Shown in pieces: positions 24,018 through 32,746 of a stretch of 38,430 nucleotides of DNA; position 1 is the first letter of the stretch; each line of letters starts with the position of its first letter. The notes under the pieces are model-generated. The model was not told the origin of the DNA. It made no database searches and saw only the letters and a program-made list of their open reading frames with translations. A program made the translations under genes and the position numbers. This stretch comes from Bacteroidaceae bacterium. Its GTDB lineage: Bacteria > Bacteroidota > Bacteroidia > Bacteroidales > Bacteroidaceae. Location: contig JAKSLP010000029.1 of NCBI GenBank assembly GCA_024401115.1, forward strand, positions 1-38,430. The letters are read 5' to 3'.

Positions 24018-25526
24018 ATGAATGCAACTAAACTTATAGGAAAATATTTTGTTTCACGCCAAAAGGCCGTGGAGCTTTATGATACTCAGGCCGGTGCTAT
24101 TCAGCAGCGTGTCATGAACCGTTTGGTTTGTGATGCCGCCCAGACAGAATGGGGCCGTGACCATCATTTCGAAAATATAAAGACTTACGAACAGTTCGCC
24201 AAGGCCATGCCGGTCAATACCTACGAGGAATTGAAAAGTTCTATTGACCGTATGCGTCACGGTGAGAAGGATGTTTTATGGCCTGGTCAGGTGCGCTGGT
24301 ATGCCAAGTCTTCTGGAACTACTAACGATAAGAGTAAGTTTATCCCTGTCAGCAAGGAAGGTTTGCAAGACATTCACTATGCCGGAGGTACCGATGCTGT
24401 GGCCCTCTATCTGAAGCAGAACCCTGACAGCCACATGTTCTCGGGTAAGGGACTGATTCTGGGAGGTTCACATGCCCCTAACTATAATCTGCCTAACAGC
24501 CTGGTTGGCGATTTGAGCGCTATTCTGATAGAGAACATTAATCCGCTGGTCAATCTGGTACGAGTGCCGGGGAAGTCTACCGCACTGCTGAGCGATTTCG
24601 AGGTAAAACGTGATCGTATCGCCCGCGAGACCTTAAACAAGAACATCACCAATCTGAGCGGTGTGCCCAGTTGGATGCTTTCCGTGCTGAACCGTGTGAT
24701 GGAGATTTCCGGCAAGAAATACCTGAATGAGGTATGGCCAAACTTGGAAGTGTTCTTTCATGGTGGTGTGGCATTCACTCCATACCGAGAACAGTACAAG
24801 CAGCTGATTACCAACTCAAACATGCATTATATGGAAACTTATAATGCCAGCGAAGGCTTCTTCGGATTGCAGAGCGATATGAACGATCCTGCCCTGGAAC
24901 TGATGATAGACTATGGCGTGTTCTATGAGTTTATCCCAATGGATGAACTGGATAAACCTAATCCTACTGTCGTTCCGTTGACCGGTGTAGAGGTTGGCAA
25001 GAATTATGCCATGGTAATCAGTACCAGTTGTGGTCTGTGGCGCTATCTGATAGGAGATACCGTCAAGTTCACCCAGAAGGACCCTTATAAGTTCATCATC
25101 TCTGGCCGAACCAAGCATTTTATCAATGCTTTTGGTGAGGAACTGATTGTGGACAATGCTGAAAAGGGATTGGCTAAGGCTTGTGAGGCAACAGGAGCTC
25201 AGGTAAGCGATTATACCGCTGCCCCAATCTTCATGGATGCCAATGCCAAGTGCCGTCATCAGTGGTTGGTGGAATTCAGTGTGGAGCCAGACTCGTTGGA
25301 GAAGTTTGCCCGCGTTCTGGATACCCATCTACAGGAAATCAATTCGGATTACGAGGCTAAACGATACAAGAATATTACTCTTCAGCCTTTGGAATTGGTA
25401 AAGGCCCGTCCAAACCTGTTCAACGACTGGCTGAAAGCCAAGGGAAAATTGGGCGGCCAGCACAAAGTGCCTCGCTTAAGCAATTCCCGACAATATATTG
25501 AGGAGTTAATCCAGATGAATCGATAA
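24018..25526 (+). CDS. GH3 auxin-responsive promoter-family protein (acyl-adenylate-forming enzyme)
   Basis: A 502-residue cytoplasmic protein of the GH3 group of adenylate-forming enzymes. The nucleotide-binding motif KSSGTTNDKSKFIPVS is at about residue 98. Later conserved segments are FFHGGVAFTPYREQY, YNASEGFFGLQ, LWRYLIGDTVKF and HFINAFGEELIVDNAE. Plant GH3 enzymes join amino acids to acyl acids such as auxin and jasmonate. The bacterial members' substrates are unknown. The ATG at 24018 is preferred over the GTG two codons earlier. It heads a four-gene run with a lipoprotein (14 bases on), a DUF3108 and a DUF5672 protein, which hints at a conjugation step in envelope metabolism. Confidence 0.9.
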   Translation: MNATKLIGKYFVSRQKAVELYDTQAGAIQQRVMNRLVCDAAQTEWGRDHHFENIKTYEQFAKAMPVNTYEELKSSIDRMRHGEKDVLWPGQVRWYAKSSGTTNDKSKFIPVSKEGLQDIHYAGGTDAVALYLKQNPDSHMFSGKGLILGGSHAPNYNLPNSLVGDLSAILIENINPLVNLVRVPGKSTALLSDFEVKRDRIARETLNKNITNLSGVPSWMLSVLNRVMEISGKKYLNEVWPNLEVFFHGGVAFTPYREQYKQLITNSNMHYMETYNASEGFFGLQSDMNDPALELMIDYGVFYEFIPMDELDKPNPTVVPLTGVEVGKNYAMVISTSCGLWRYLIGDTVKFTQKDPYKFIISGRTKHFINAFGEELIVDNAEKGLAKACEATGAQVSDYTAAPIFMDANAKCRHQWLVEFSVEPDSLEKFARVLDTHLQEINSDYEAKRYKNITLQPLELVKARPNLFNDWLKAKGKLGGQHKVPRLSNSRQYIEELIQMNR

Positions 25527-25539
25527 TCACATTTCAAAC

Positions 25540-27459
25540 ATGACAAAGAAGGCGTTTCATATCTTTATGGCTTGTGTGCTGTTTATTTTTGCAGCATGCG
25601 CCAGCATGGGCACCCCTGACGGCGGACCTTACGATGAAATGCCTCCTAAACTGGTGTCAAGTACTCCTGGAGAACGCGCCACCAAGAATACACTGAAGAA
25701 GATTGAACTCTTGTTTGACGAATACATCAAACTGGAAAATGCCAGTGAAAAGGTTATTATCTCGCCACCTCAGTTGGAGCAGCCGGACATCAAGGCAGTA
25801 GGCCGTAAGGTTATCGTGGAGCTCTTTGACAGCCTGAAGCCCAATACTACCTATTCCATCGATTTCTCAGATGCTATTGTGGACAACAACGAGGGAAATC
25901 CCATGGGTAACTTTGCCTTTACTTTTTCTACTGGTGAGAAAATCGACAGCATGGAAGTGTCCGGAGTGGTGCTGAATGCCGAGGACCTAGAACCAATCAA
26001 GGGTATCTTGGTTGGCTTGCACAGCGACGTGGAGGATTCTGCTTTTGTAAAGAAACCGATTGAGCGAGTAGCCCGAACTAATGGCAGTGGAAAATTTGTC
26101 ATTAAGGGTGTTGCTCCTGGCTCATACCGTGTATATGCCTTACAGGATGCCGACCAGAACTTCATCTTCAGCCAGAAGAGCGAGAAAATCGCTTTCCAGA
26201 CCGAGCTGATAGCTACCAGCAGTAAGCCGGATTTCCGTCTGGATACCATGTGGACCGATTCTATCCATTACGATACTATCGTACCGGTGCGTTATACCCA
26301 TTTCTATCCAGATAACATCATTCTGCGTGCCTTTACCGAGGAGCAGACCAATCGTTATCTGGTCAAGAGCGAGCGACTGGTACCCAACCGTTTCTCGTTG
26401 TTCTTCTCGTCCAAATCCGACACTTTGCCTGTTATCAGAGGCTTGAACTTTAATGAGAAGGATGCTTTTGTCGTTCAGGAATCCGAATATAAGGATACCA
26501 TCCAGTATTGGCTTAAGGACTCCTTGCTGTTTGAGCAGGACACCCTTTCCCTGGCTTTGGATTACTATGCCTCGGACAGCCTTGAAAACTTGGTGCTGAC
26601 TACCGATACTCTGAATCTGGTACCAAAGAAGACCATGAAGAAGGTGAAGGAGGAGAAGGCTAAGGAACTGGAAGAATGGAAGAAGGAACTGAAGAAGAAA
26701 CAGAGAAGAGGAGAGGAACCGGATACCGTTCCTCCTGCCACTCCATTGGATATGAAGATTACACCAAGCGGAAGCTTGGATCCGGATACCTGGCTGACCT
26801 TTGCATTTCAGGAACCGGTAGTGTCGATAGACACCTCATTTATCCATCTGCAACTGAAACAAGACACTCTATGGACCGATGTCGATTTTGCCTTCGAACA
26901 GGTTCCCGGAAAGTTACTGGAATACAGACTGGCCGGTGAGTGGCGTTACGAGCAGAGCTATCAGTTGTTGGTGGATTCTGCCTGCTTCCGCGGTTTGTAT
27001 GGCACAGTGAATAATCCACTGAAACAAACCCTCAATGTGAAGAAACAGGACGACTATAGTGCCCTGTTCCTGCGCATCAACGGAGTGGAAGGTCCTGCCT
27101 TCGTGGAGCTCCTGAACCAGGACAAGCCGGTAAAGCGCGTACCCGTAGAGAATGGTAATGCCGAGTTCTATTTCGTCAAACCGGGAAAGTACTATGTGAG
27201 ACTGGTCATGGACCACAACAATGACGGTAAATGGACTACCGGAAACTTTGGCGAGAAACTCCAGGCCGAGGAAGTCTATTACTATCCGAGTGCACTTGAA
27301 CTGAAACAGCAGTGGGATGTGACCCAGGACTGGAATCTGGAGTCAACCCCATGGGATAAGCAGAAGCCTCAGGAGATTACTAAGCAGAAAGAGGATGCAG
27401 CTAAGACCATCAAGAACAGAAATGCTGAGCGTGAACGTAAGAAAAGAGAGCAAAGATGA
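25540..27459 (+). CDS. Ig-like (Big_5/SbsA-type) domain lipoprotein
   Basis: A 639-residue lipoprotein. The signal MTKKAFHIFMACVLFIFAAC ends in a lipobox with C20. The Ig-like domain (about 30-130) contains PPKLVSSTPGE and LKPNTTYSIDFSDAIVDN. A carboxypeptidase-like sandwich follows (about 140-230, SGKFVIKGVAPGSYRVYAL), then a long beta-rich region. A lysine/glutamate coiled segment (about 368-392) and a charged C-terminal tail complete it. The gene ends by a 4-base ATGA overlap with the DUF3108 gene, so these two products are probably made together. This family is common in Bacteroidetes and has no known activity. Confidence 0.82.
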   Translation: MTKKAFHIFMACVLFIFAACASMGTPDGGPYDEMPPKLVSSTPGERATKNTLKKIELLFDEYIKLENASEKVIISPPQLEQPDIKAVGRKVIVELFDSLKPNTTYSIDFSDAIVDNNEGNPMGNFAFTFSTGEKIDSMEVSGVVLNAEDLEPIKGILVGLHSDVEDSAFVKKPIERVARTNGSGKFVIKGVAPGSYRVYALQDADQNFIFSQKSEKIAFQTELIATSSKPDFRLDTMWTDSIHYDTIVPVRYTHFYPDNIILRAFTEEQTNRYLVKSERLVPNRFSLFFSSKSDTLPVIRGLNFNEKDAFVVQESEYKDTIQYWLKDSLLFEQDTLSLALDYYASDSLENLVLTTDTLNLVPKKTMKKVKEEKAKELEEWKKELKKKQRRGEEPDTVPPATPLDMKITPSGSLDPDTWLTFAFQEPVVSIDTSFIHLQLKQDTLWTDVDFAFEQVPGKLLEYRLAGEWRYEQSYQLLVDSACFRGLYGTVNNPLKQTLNVKKQDDYSALFLRINGVEGPAFVELLNQDKPVKRVPVENGNAEFYFVKPGKYYVRLVMDHNNDGKWTTGNFGEKLQAEEVYYYPSALELKQQWDVTQDWNLESTPWDKQKPQEITKQKEDAAKTIKNRNAERERKKREQR

Positions 27460-28301
27460 TAAATTCGATCAACTTATCCAAGACCTATGCGAGCCGTATT
27501 TTCAAATACGGCTGCATGTTGCTATTGCTGCTTGCTCCTTTCTGGTGCATGGCCCAATGCCCTGTTCAGAACAAGGCCATAGCACCTGGTGAGGACTTGG
27601 TGTATGATCTGCATTTCAACTGGAAGTTTATTTGGGTAAAGTGCGGTACGGCCACTATGAAGACCGTTTCCACCACCTATAACGGACAGCCGGCTCTGCG
27701 TACTTATTTGCAGACTAAGGGCAGCAAACAGGCCGATAAACTGTTCATGATGCGTGACACTCTGTTGAGCTACATGACACCCGATTTGGTGCCTCTGTAT
27801 TTCCGTAAGGGAGCTTTGGAAGGTCATCGCTATAATGTTGACGAGGTGTTTTATCATTATAAAAACGGTAAGGTGTCAATAGATCATAACTACCTAAACC
27901 GATTGGGTGAGTGGGAGAAACATAAGACCGATTTGACGCAATGTGCCTTTGACATGATTGCCCAGTTGAACCGTGCCCGTTCGCTCAGTGCCGATGACCT
28001 CAAACCCGGTCAGAAGATTAAGTTCCAAATGGCCGAGGGTAAGCGCGTGAGTGAGAAGACTCTGATTTTCCGTCGTCGTGATACGTTCAAGGCTGATGAT
28101 GGTACTAAGTATAAGTGTCTGGTACTTTCATTTGTGGAATATCCAGAAGGCAAAGAAAAGGAAGTCATCACCTTCTATGTGACAGATGACGGGAATCATC
28201 TGCCTGTCCGTCTGGACCTGAATCTTAAATTTGGTTCAGCCAAGGCCTTTCTGAATTCGGCCAAGGGGACCAAATACCCAATCTCTGCAATAATAAAATA
28301 A
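27456..28301 (+). CDS. DUF3108 domain-containing exported protein
   Basis: A 281-residue protein with an N-terminal basic segment and a hydrophobic signal (about residues 18-34, ending WCMAQ), then the DUF3108 body. The body has the opening AIAPGEDLVYDLHFNWKFI, repeated beta-type stretches and FYVTDDGNHLPVRLDLNLKFGSAKA near the end. It is probably periplasmic or outer-membrane linked. The start overlaps the previous lipoprotein's stop by 4 bases. No activity is known for this domain. It may work in the envelope with its lipoprotein partner. Confidence 0.83.
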   Translation: MINSINLSKTYASRIFKYGCMLLLLLAPFWCMAQCPVQNKAIAPGEDLVYDLHFNWKFIWVKCGTATMKTVSTTYNGQPALRTYLQTKGSKQADKLFMMRDTLLSYMTPDLVPLYFRKGALEGHRYNVDEVFYHYKNGKVSIDHNYLNRLGEWEKHKTDLTQCAFDMIAQLNRARSLSADDLKPGQKIKFQMAEGKRVSEKTLIFRRRDTFKADDGTKYKCLVLSFVEYPEGKEKEVITFYVTDDGNHLPVRLDLNLKFGSAKAFLNSAKGTKYPISAIIK

Positions 28302-28311
28302 GGTGTCGGAA

Positions 28312-29088
28312 ATGGATAGTTTAGTGGCTGTGGTTATTCCGATGTACCGTACCGCATTGGATGAGTACGAGTTATTATCGCTTCGAAATACTTGTAAAGT
28401 TCTTAGGAACTATCCCATCATCATCGCCCATCCGGAAGGGCTGCAGTTGAACAAAGTGGCTGAAAGCTATCCGCAAGTACAGTTCAAGGCATTTGACCCT
28501 TCTTTTTTCAAAGGCATCATGGGTTACAATCGCTTGATGCTGTCTTCTGTATTCTATGATGCATTCCGTTCCTATCAGTACATCCTCATCTGCCAATTGG
28601 ATGCTTACATCTTTAGGGATGAATTGACGGAATGGTGCCAAAAAGGCTATGACTACATTGGAGCACCCTGGTTGAAACGTAGAGTCTACAATCTTCCCTT
28701 TATTAAGCAGTGGATGTGGGTCGTACGGAACTGGCAGCATGCCTTGGGCAAGCGATCCAAACAAGACCTTTACGACAGGATTGGCAATGGCGGGTTATCC
28801 CTGCGCAAGGTGGAAAGCCACAGTAAGGCAGTCCGTGACTATGCAGGACTGATAGAGAAATATGTGAATAGAGAAAAGAAAATGCACCTGTTCAACGAGG
28901 ATGTCTTCTGGGCACTTGAGCCCCAGGGTTTTGCCTATCCGTCAGTTGAAGAGGCCCTGCATTTTGCATTTGATAAATACCCAGACCTATGCTTCCGTAA
29001 GACTGGCGGGAAGTTGCCTTTCGGTTGCCATGCCTGGTATAAGCGCAAGATGAAAACCTTTTGGGACTCTTTAGGAGTTATTGAATAA
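28312..29088 (+). CDS. DUF5672 family protein, glycosyltransferase-like
   Basis: A 258-residue soluble protein. It begins VAVVIPMYRTALDEYELLSL and has SVFYDAFRSYQYILICQLDAYIF, with a DxD-like Asp-Ala-Tyr region. Later segments are YDYIGAPWLKRR, RIGNGGLSLRKVE and NEDVFWALEP. The DUF5672 family resembles sugar-transferring folds, and a catalytic Asp/Glu set (QLDAY, NEDVFW) is visible. The ATG at 28312 was chosen over a GTG at 28303; AAGGTG upstream may serve as a ribosome site. It closes the four-gene run that starts with the GH3 gene. Confidence 0.8.
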   Translation: MDSLVAVVIPMYRTALDEYELLSLRNTCKVLRNYPIIIAHPEGLQLNKVAESYPQVQFKAFDPSFFKGIMGYNRLMLSSVFYDAFRSYQYILICQLDAYIFRDELTEWCQKGYDYIGAPWLKRRVYNLPFIKQWMWVVRNWQHALGKRSKQDLYDRIGNGGLSLRKVESHSKAVRDYAGLIEKYVNREKKMHLFNEDVFWALEPQGFAYPSVEEALHFAFDKYPDLCFRKTGGKLPFGCHAWYKRKMKTFWDSLGVIE

Positions 29089-29094
29089 AAATTA

Positions 29095-29126
29095 TCCCCG
29101 GAAGTTTTAAGCTCCCGGGGAATGTC
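29095..29126. terminator. Shared terminator between the DUF5672 and phosphohexomutase genes
   Basis: TCCCCGG/CCGGGGA with an inner AG/CT pair and an AT-rich loop. The minus strand continues ATAATTTTTATT, a better U-run than the plus strand's. Confidence 0.7.
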
Positions 29127-30515
29127 TTATTTTACGAAACCGTAAACCACGTCCATAATCTTCTGACCTAAGGCGTCAGCCTGTTCCATGGTTGCAGCCT
29201 CACTGTATACACGAATGATAGGTTCGGTATTACTCTTGCGCAAATGAACCCAACTGTCAGCAAAGTCAATCTTCACACCATCGATATCGTTAACTTGCTC
29301 GTCCTTATACATTTCCTTAACTTGCAGCAGTAAACCGTCAACATCAGTACCTTCAGTTAGGTCGATACGGTTCTTGGCAATGAAATAAGGAGGATAAGTG
29401 GCACGCAGTTCGCTAACCTTCTTGCCTTCGTGAGCCAGATGACTCAGGAACAGAGCGATACCAACGAGAGCATCACGACCATAGTGGCTGGCAGGATAGA
29501 TAACTCCTCCATTACCCTCACCGCCAATGACTGCACCCACTTCCTTCATCTTGGTGGTTACATTTACCTCGCCCACGGCAGCAGCACTATAAGTTCCGCC
29601 GTACAGATTGGTTACATCGCGCAGAGCACGGGTTGAACTCAAGTTGGATACGGTATTACCTGGAGTGTGCTTCAGTACATAGTCTGCCACACTAACCAAG
29701 GTATATTCCTCACCATACATAGTGCCATCCTCGCAGATGAATGCCAGACGGTCCACGTCAGGATCAACCACAAAACCAACATCGTACTTGCCGCTCTTCA
29801 TCAGGTCCATGATGCCGGTCAGGTTCTTTTCCAATGGCTCTGGGTTGTGGGCAAAATCACCGTTAGGCTCACCGTTAAGCACCTCGATAACTTCAACTCC
29901 CAGTTTGTGAAGCAGGAAAGGCAGCACCATGCTACCCACGCTATTGATGGTGTCCAACGCTACACGGAAGTTGGCCTTACGGATAGCTTCAACATCCACC
30001 AGGTCCAGATCCAATACAGCATTGACATGCTTCTCACCATAAGTATGATCCTCGATATAAGCACCCAGGTTGTCTACGTCAGCATAGCCAAACTCCTCAG
30101 CCTCTGCAATACGGAGGACCTCCTGACCCTCAGCTGCATTTAGGAACTCACCATGCTCGTTCAGCAGCTTCAGTGCATTCCAGTGACGAGGGTTATGACT
30201 TGCGGTCAAAATGATACCGCCGCAAGAGTTACTCATGGTAACTGCCAACTCAGTGGTAGGGGTAGAGGCAAGACCAATGTCCAGGACATTGAATCCCATG
30301 CCCATCAAGGTTCCGCAAACCAACTGCTTGACCATTTCGCCGCTGATTCGTGCATCACGGCCGACTACGATGGTGTTCGTGTCTTTCTGGGTCGTTTTAC
30401 GGATCAGAGTAGCATAAGCTGAAGTGAACTTCACCACATCCAGTGGGGTAAGGCCCTCACTTACTGGACCTCCGATGGTACCACGAATACCAGAAATTGA
30501 TTTAATTAAACTCAT
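29127..30515 (-). CDS. glmM: Phosphoglucosamine mutase / phosphohexomutase family
   Basis: A 462-residue phosphohexomutase. It opens MSLIKSISGIRGTIGG. The phosphorylated serine is S106 in LTASHNPRHWNALK. The metal loop is VDPDVDRLAF, the sugar loop GGEGNGGVIYP, and the phosphate loop RKSNTEPIIRVY. These enzymes interconvert hexosamine- or hexose-1- and 6-phosphates. In Bacteroidetes this branch is generally assigned to glmM for UDP-GlcNAc synthesis. The Ser-Asn-Thr-Glu-Pro loop leaves phosphomannomutase or phosphoglucomutase use possible. Downstream of a DUF2795 gene by 18 bases, in one operon. Confidence 0.85.
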   Translation of the reverse strand: MSLIKSISGIRGTIGGPVSEGLTPLDVVKFTSAYATLIRKTTQKDTNTIVVGRDARISGEMVKQLVCGTLMGMGFNVLDIGLASTPTTELAVTMSNSCGGIILTASHNPRHWNALKLLNEHGEFLNAAEGQEVLRIAEAEEFGYADVDNLGAYIEDHTYGEKHVNAVLDLDLVDVEAIRKANFRVALDTINSVGSMVLPFLLHKLGVEVIEVLNGEPNGDFAHNPEPLEKNLTGIMDLMKSGKYDVGFVVDPDVDRLAFICEDGTMYGEEYTLVSVADYVLKHTPGNTVSNLSSTRALRDVTNLYGGTYSAAAVGEVNVTTKMKEVGAVIGGEGNGGVIYPASHYGRDALVGIALFLSHLAHEGKKVSELRATYPPYFIAKNRIDLTEGTDVDGLLLQVKEMYKDEQVNDIDGVKIDFADSWVHLRKSNTEPIIRVYSEAATMEQADALGQKIMDVVYGFVK

Positions 30516-30533
30516 TCGTTCCCTAATTTATTT

Positions 30534-30755
30534 TTAATACTCATCCTCGTTGAAAAGGAAATCCTCCTTGGTTGGATAATCTGGCCATACATCCTCGATG
30601 GTCTCATAAATCTCACCTTCATCCTCGATTTCCATCAGGTTTTCGATGACCTCCAATGGAGCACCGGAACGCTGTGCATAGTCAATCAACTCATCCTTGG
30701 TTGCTGGCCAAGGAGCATCCTCCAATTTTGAGGCTAATTCCAAAGTCCAATACAT
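30534..30755 (-). CDS. DUF2795 domain-containing small acidic protein
   Basis: A 73-residue acidic protein. It begins MYWTLELASKLEDAPWPATKDELIDYAQR, with the family's 'YPATKDELI' type core, and ends in an acidic stretch YPTKEDFLFNEDEY. There is no signal or membrane segment, so it is cytoplasmic. The domain is widespread, of unknown function. It heads the operon with the phosphohexomutase (18-base gap). The promoter at 30792-30821 lies about 37 bases upstream. Confidence 0.85.
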   Translation of the reverse strand: MYWTLELASKLEDAPWPATKDELIDYAQRSGAPLEVIENLMEIEDEGEIYETIEDVWPDYPTKEDFLFNEDEY

Positions 30756-30791
30756 ATTTTTATTATTTAATGTTTCTCAAAAATTAGGTCG

Positions 30792-30821
30792 CAAAAGTAC
30801 AAAAAACGCAGTAATAATCAA
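30792..30821 (-). promoter_or_regulatory. Promoter of the DUF2795-phosphohexomutase operon
   Basis: The minus strand has TTG (30819-30821) and TACTTTTG (30792-30799) with 19 bases between. Confidence 0.55.
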
Positions 30822-30827
30822 TGCAAA

Positions 30828-31397
30828 TTACCGCTTTTTTATCCATTTTTTTTCTTCATTATGTGTTAAAATATTTAATTTTCGCGACAGAATGAACAAA
30901 TAATCACTTAACCGGTTCACATACTGACGAATAACAGCATCGATAGGATACTCCTCGTGCAGGCGCAGAATTTGCCGTTCGGTGCGTCGGCAGACTGTTC
31001 TGCACACATGAGCCTGAGCTGCAGCCTTGCAACCGCCGGGAAGAACGAAGAAAAACTGTTTGGGCATGAACTCCTGAGCAGCATCTACCTCCTTCTCCAG
31101 GGTCTCTACAGCCTGGTTGCTGAGAATAGAGTATGCTCTCAGTTCCCGGTTGTCAGTATTGGTGGCCAGATAACTGCCAACTACGAACAATTCGTTCTGA
31201 ATATCCTCGAGAAGTTGAATCTCATGACTAAGGTCCGCACGTGTCTCTTCTTCACAAAAACAGGAAAGTAATCCCAACTGTGCGTTCAGTTCGTCCACTG
31301 TGCCGTAAGCCTCCAATCGGAGATGGGTTTTAGGAACACGCTCACCACCAACAAGGCTGGTCATTCCTTCATCACCCGTTTTAGTATATATTTTCAT
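30828..31397 (-). CDS. Cob(I)alamin adenosyltransferase, PduO/MMAB type
   Basis: A 189-residue enzyme that adds the adenosyl group from ATP to cob(I)alamin or cob(I)yrinic acid diamide. The N terminus MKIYTKTGDEGMTSLVGGERVPK is the ATP-binding signature. YGTVDELNAQLGLL and CRTVCRRTERQI are further conserved family motifs. The last 15 residues are basic. The ATG at 31397 was chosen; an extra TTG start at 31406 lies inside the upstream gene's stop region. It follows that gene with one base between stop and start, so the two are co-translated. Confidence 0.92.
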   Translation of the reverse strand: MKIYTKTGDEGMTSLVGGERVPKTHLRLEAYGTVDELNAQLGLLSCFCEEETRADLSHEIQLLEDIQNELFVVGSYLATNTDNRELRAYSILSNQAVETLEKEVDAAQEFMPKQFFFVLPGGCKAAAQAHVCRTVCRRTERQILRLHEEYPIDAVIRQYVNRLSDYLFILSRKLNILTHNEEKKWIKKR

Positions 31398-31398
31398 G

Positions 31399-31995
31399 TC
31401 ACACAAAATTTACTTTATAGTTCTGCTTGCTGTAGGTGGGATTAAACATGACAAGTCCCACTTCATACAAATCAAATGATAGACCAATGCGCTCATCTGC
31501 CTCTAATTGATGCCACCATTGTTTTCTTTCACTGTCAGCATACGGACTGTCGATGATAATAACCGAATGTTCCGAAGTGTGGCAAAGTGTTTTCTCGAAC
31601 ACTTCCTTATAATCTGGCGTACTGCACAGATAAAGCAATCCTATGGTCTGGCCCTGAGGAATGGTAAATTGACCGGCATCACAGAATTTCTGGCAATGGG
31701 TCTTTTTGCACCCTGCCTGGACGTATTTCAGCGATAAGGCTCCCCCCTCACCAATCAGGATTGCCGTTTCTGGCTGAAAGAAATTTGCTAGACGGAACAA
31801 CAGTTTGTCAACAGCGATAGGAGAAAGAAGGCGGACACCCTTACGAAGCGGTTTCAGTTCATCGTATGCATAATATTGCCCTCTCTCATTGATGACCGTA
31901 CGGATGAAGTCATAAGCAAAGGGAGAGTGCACACCGTAGCCTTTCCGTTTGCGGAACCGGCACAGCCAAACCCATGTCTTTTTAAGTGTATTCAC
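31399..31995 (-). CDS. Degenerate methyltransferase-like protein, function unknown
   Basis: A 198-residue cytoplasmic protein. It begins MNTLKKTWVWLCRFRKRKGYGVHSPFAYDFI, a segment typical of a Bacteroidetes family. A central Rossmann-like stretch ILIGEGGALSLKYVQAG (about residues 75-91) is weak for a SAM-binding loop. It later has SEHSVIIIDSPYADSERK. I do not recognise an activity and would call it methyltransferase-like only. It is the first gene of a two-gene unit with the cobalamin adenosyltransferase. Confidence 0.7.
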   Translation of the reverse strand: MNTLKKTWVWLCRFRKRKGYGVHSPFAYDFIRTVINERGQYYAYDELKPLRKGVRLLSPIAVDKLLFRLANFFQPETAILIGEGGALSLKYVQAGCKKTHCQKFCDAGQFTIPQGQTIGLLYLCSTPDYKEVFEKTLCHTSEHSVIIIDSPYADSERKQWWHQLEADERIGLSFDLYEVGLVMFNPTYSKQNYKVNFV

Positions 31996-32016
31996 AGCCT
32001 TAGTTCTTTAAGTATG

Positions 32017-32024
32017 CAAACATA
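32017..32024 (-). promoter_or_regulatory. -7 box of the methyltransferase-like/adenosyltransferase operon
   Basis: The minus strand reads TATGTTTG, 21 bases before the ATG at 31995. Confidence 0.45.
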
Positions 32025-32088
32025 CAATAAAAAACTCATATTCTACCTGAATCCCTATACAAAATTATCCACCTTTGGCCGTTTTTCA

Positions 32089-32120
32089 TTTGTTGGAATA
32101 GGCTTTTTATCGTATTTTTG
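32089..32120 (+). promoter_or_regulatory. Promoter of the DUF4254-LpxL operon
   Basis: TTTG at 32089-32092 and TATTTTTG at 32113-32120 are 20 bases apart. The ATG lies 17 bases on, at 32138. Confidence 0.6.
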
Positions 32121-32137
32121 CACCAAACATAAAGAAT

Positions 32138-32746
32138 ATGAAGACATTTACAGAATTAAGCAACCCGATTTTTGTCCAGTCCATTGTGGATTATCACAAG
32201 ACAGACAACGTGGACACCCCGATTCAGAACCCTTATCCAATACGCAGTATTGAATACTATTTATATCTGAAAAACTGGATTGACACGGTTCAGTGGCATT
32301 TCGAGGACATCATCCGTGACCCTAACATCAATCCAGAGGAGGCTCTGGTACTGAAGCGTCGCATTGATAAGAGCAATCAGGACCGAACAGATCTGGTAGA
32401 GCTGATAGACAGCTATTTCCTGGATAAGTACAAGGATGTGGTTCCAGCTGAGGATGCCACCATCAATACCGAGAGTCCTGCATGGGCTGTAGACCGCCTG
32501 AGCATTCTGGCTTTGAAGATTTATCATATGCAACAGGAAGTAGACCGCACCGATGTGTCGGCTGAACACCACGAGCAATGCTCTGCCAAACTGAAAGTTC
32601 TGTTGGAACAACAGAAGGATCTGTCAAGCGCTATTGACCAATTGCTGGCTGATATCGAATCGGGTAAGAAATACATGAAGGTGTATAAACAGATGAAGAT
32701 GTATAACGATCCGAATCTGAACCCAGTTCTTTACGGCAAGAAGTAA
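32138..32746 (+). CDS. DUF4254 domain-containing protein
   Basis: A 202-residue helical, soluble protein of the DUF4254 family. It begins MKTFTELSNPIFVQSIVDYH and has NPYPIRSIEYYLYLKNWID. LKRRIDKSNQDRTDLVELID is the helical core. No signal or catalytic motif is visible. The family is regularly linked to lipid A or LPS core genes in Bacteroidetes. Here it overlaps the start of a GT9 gene by 1 base (TAATG). The role is unknown. Confidence 0.85.
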   Translation: MKTFTELSNPIFVQSIVDYHKTDNVDTPIQNPYPIRSIEYYLYLKNWIDTVQWHFEDIIRDPNINPEEALVLKRRIDKSNQDRTDLVELIDSYFLDKYKDVVPAEDATINTESPAWAVDRLSILALKIYHMQQEVDRTDVSAEHHEQCSAKLKVLLEQQKDLSSAIDQLLADIESGKKYMKVYKQMKMYNDPNLNPVLYGKK

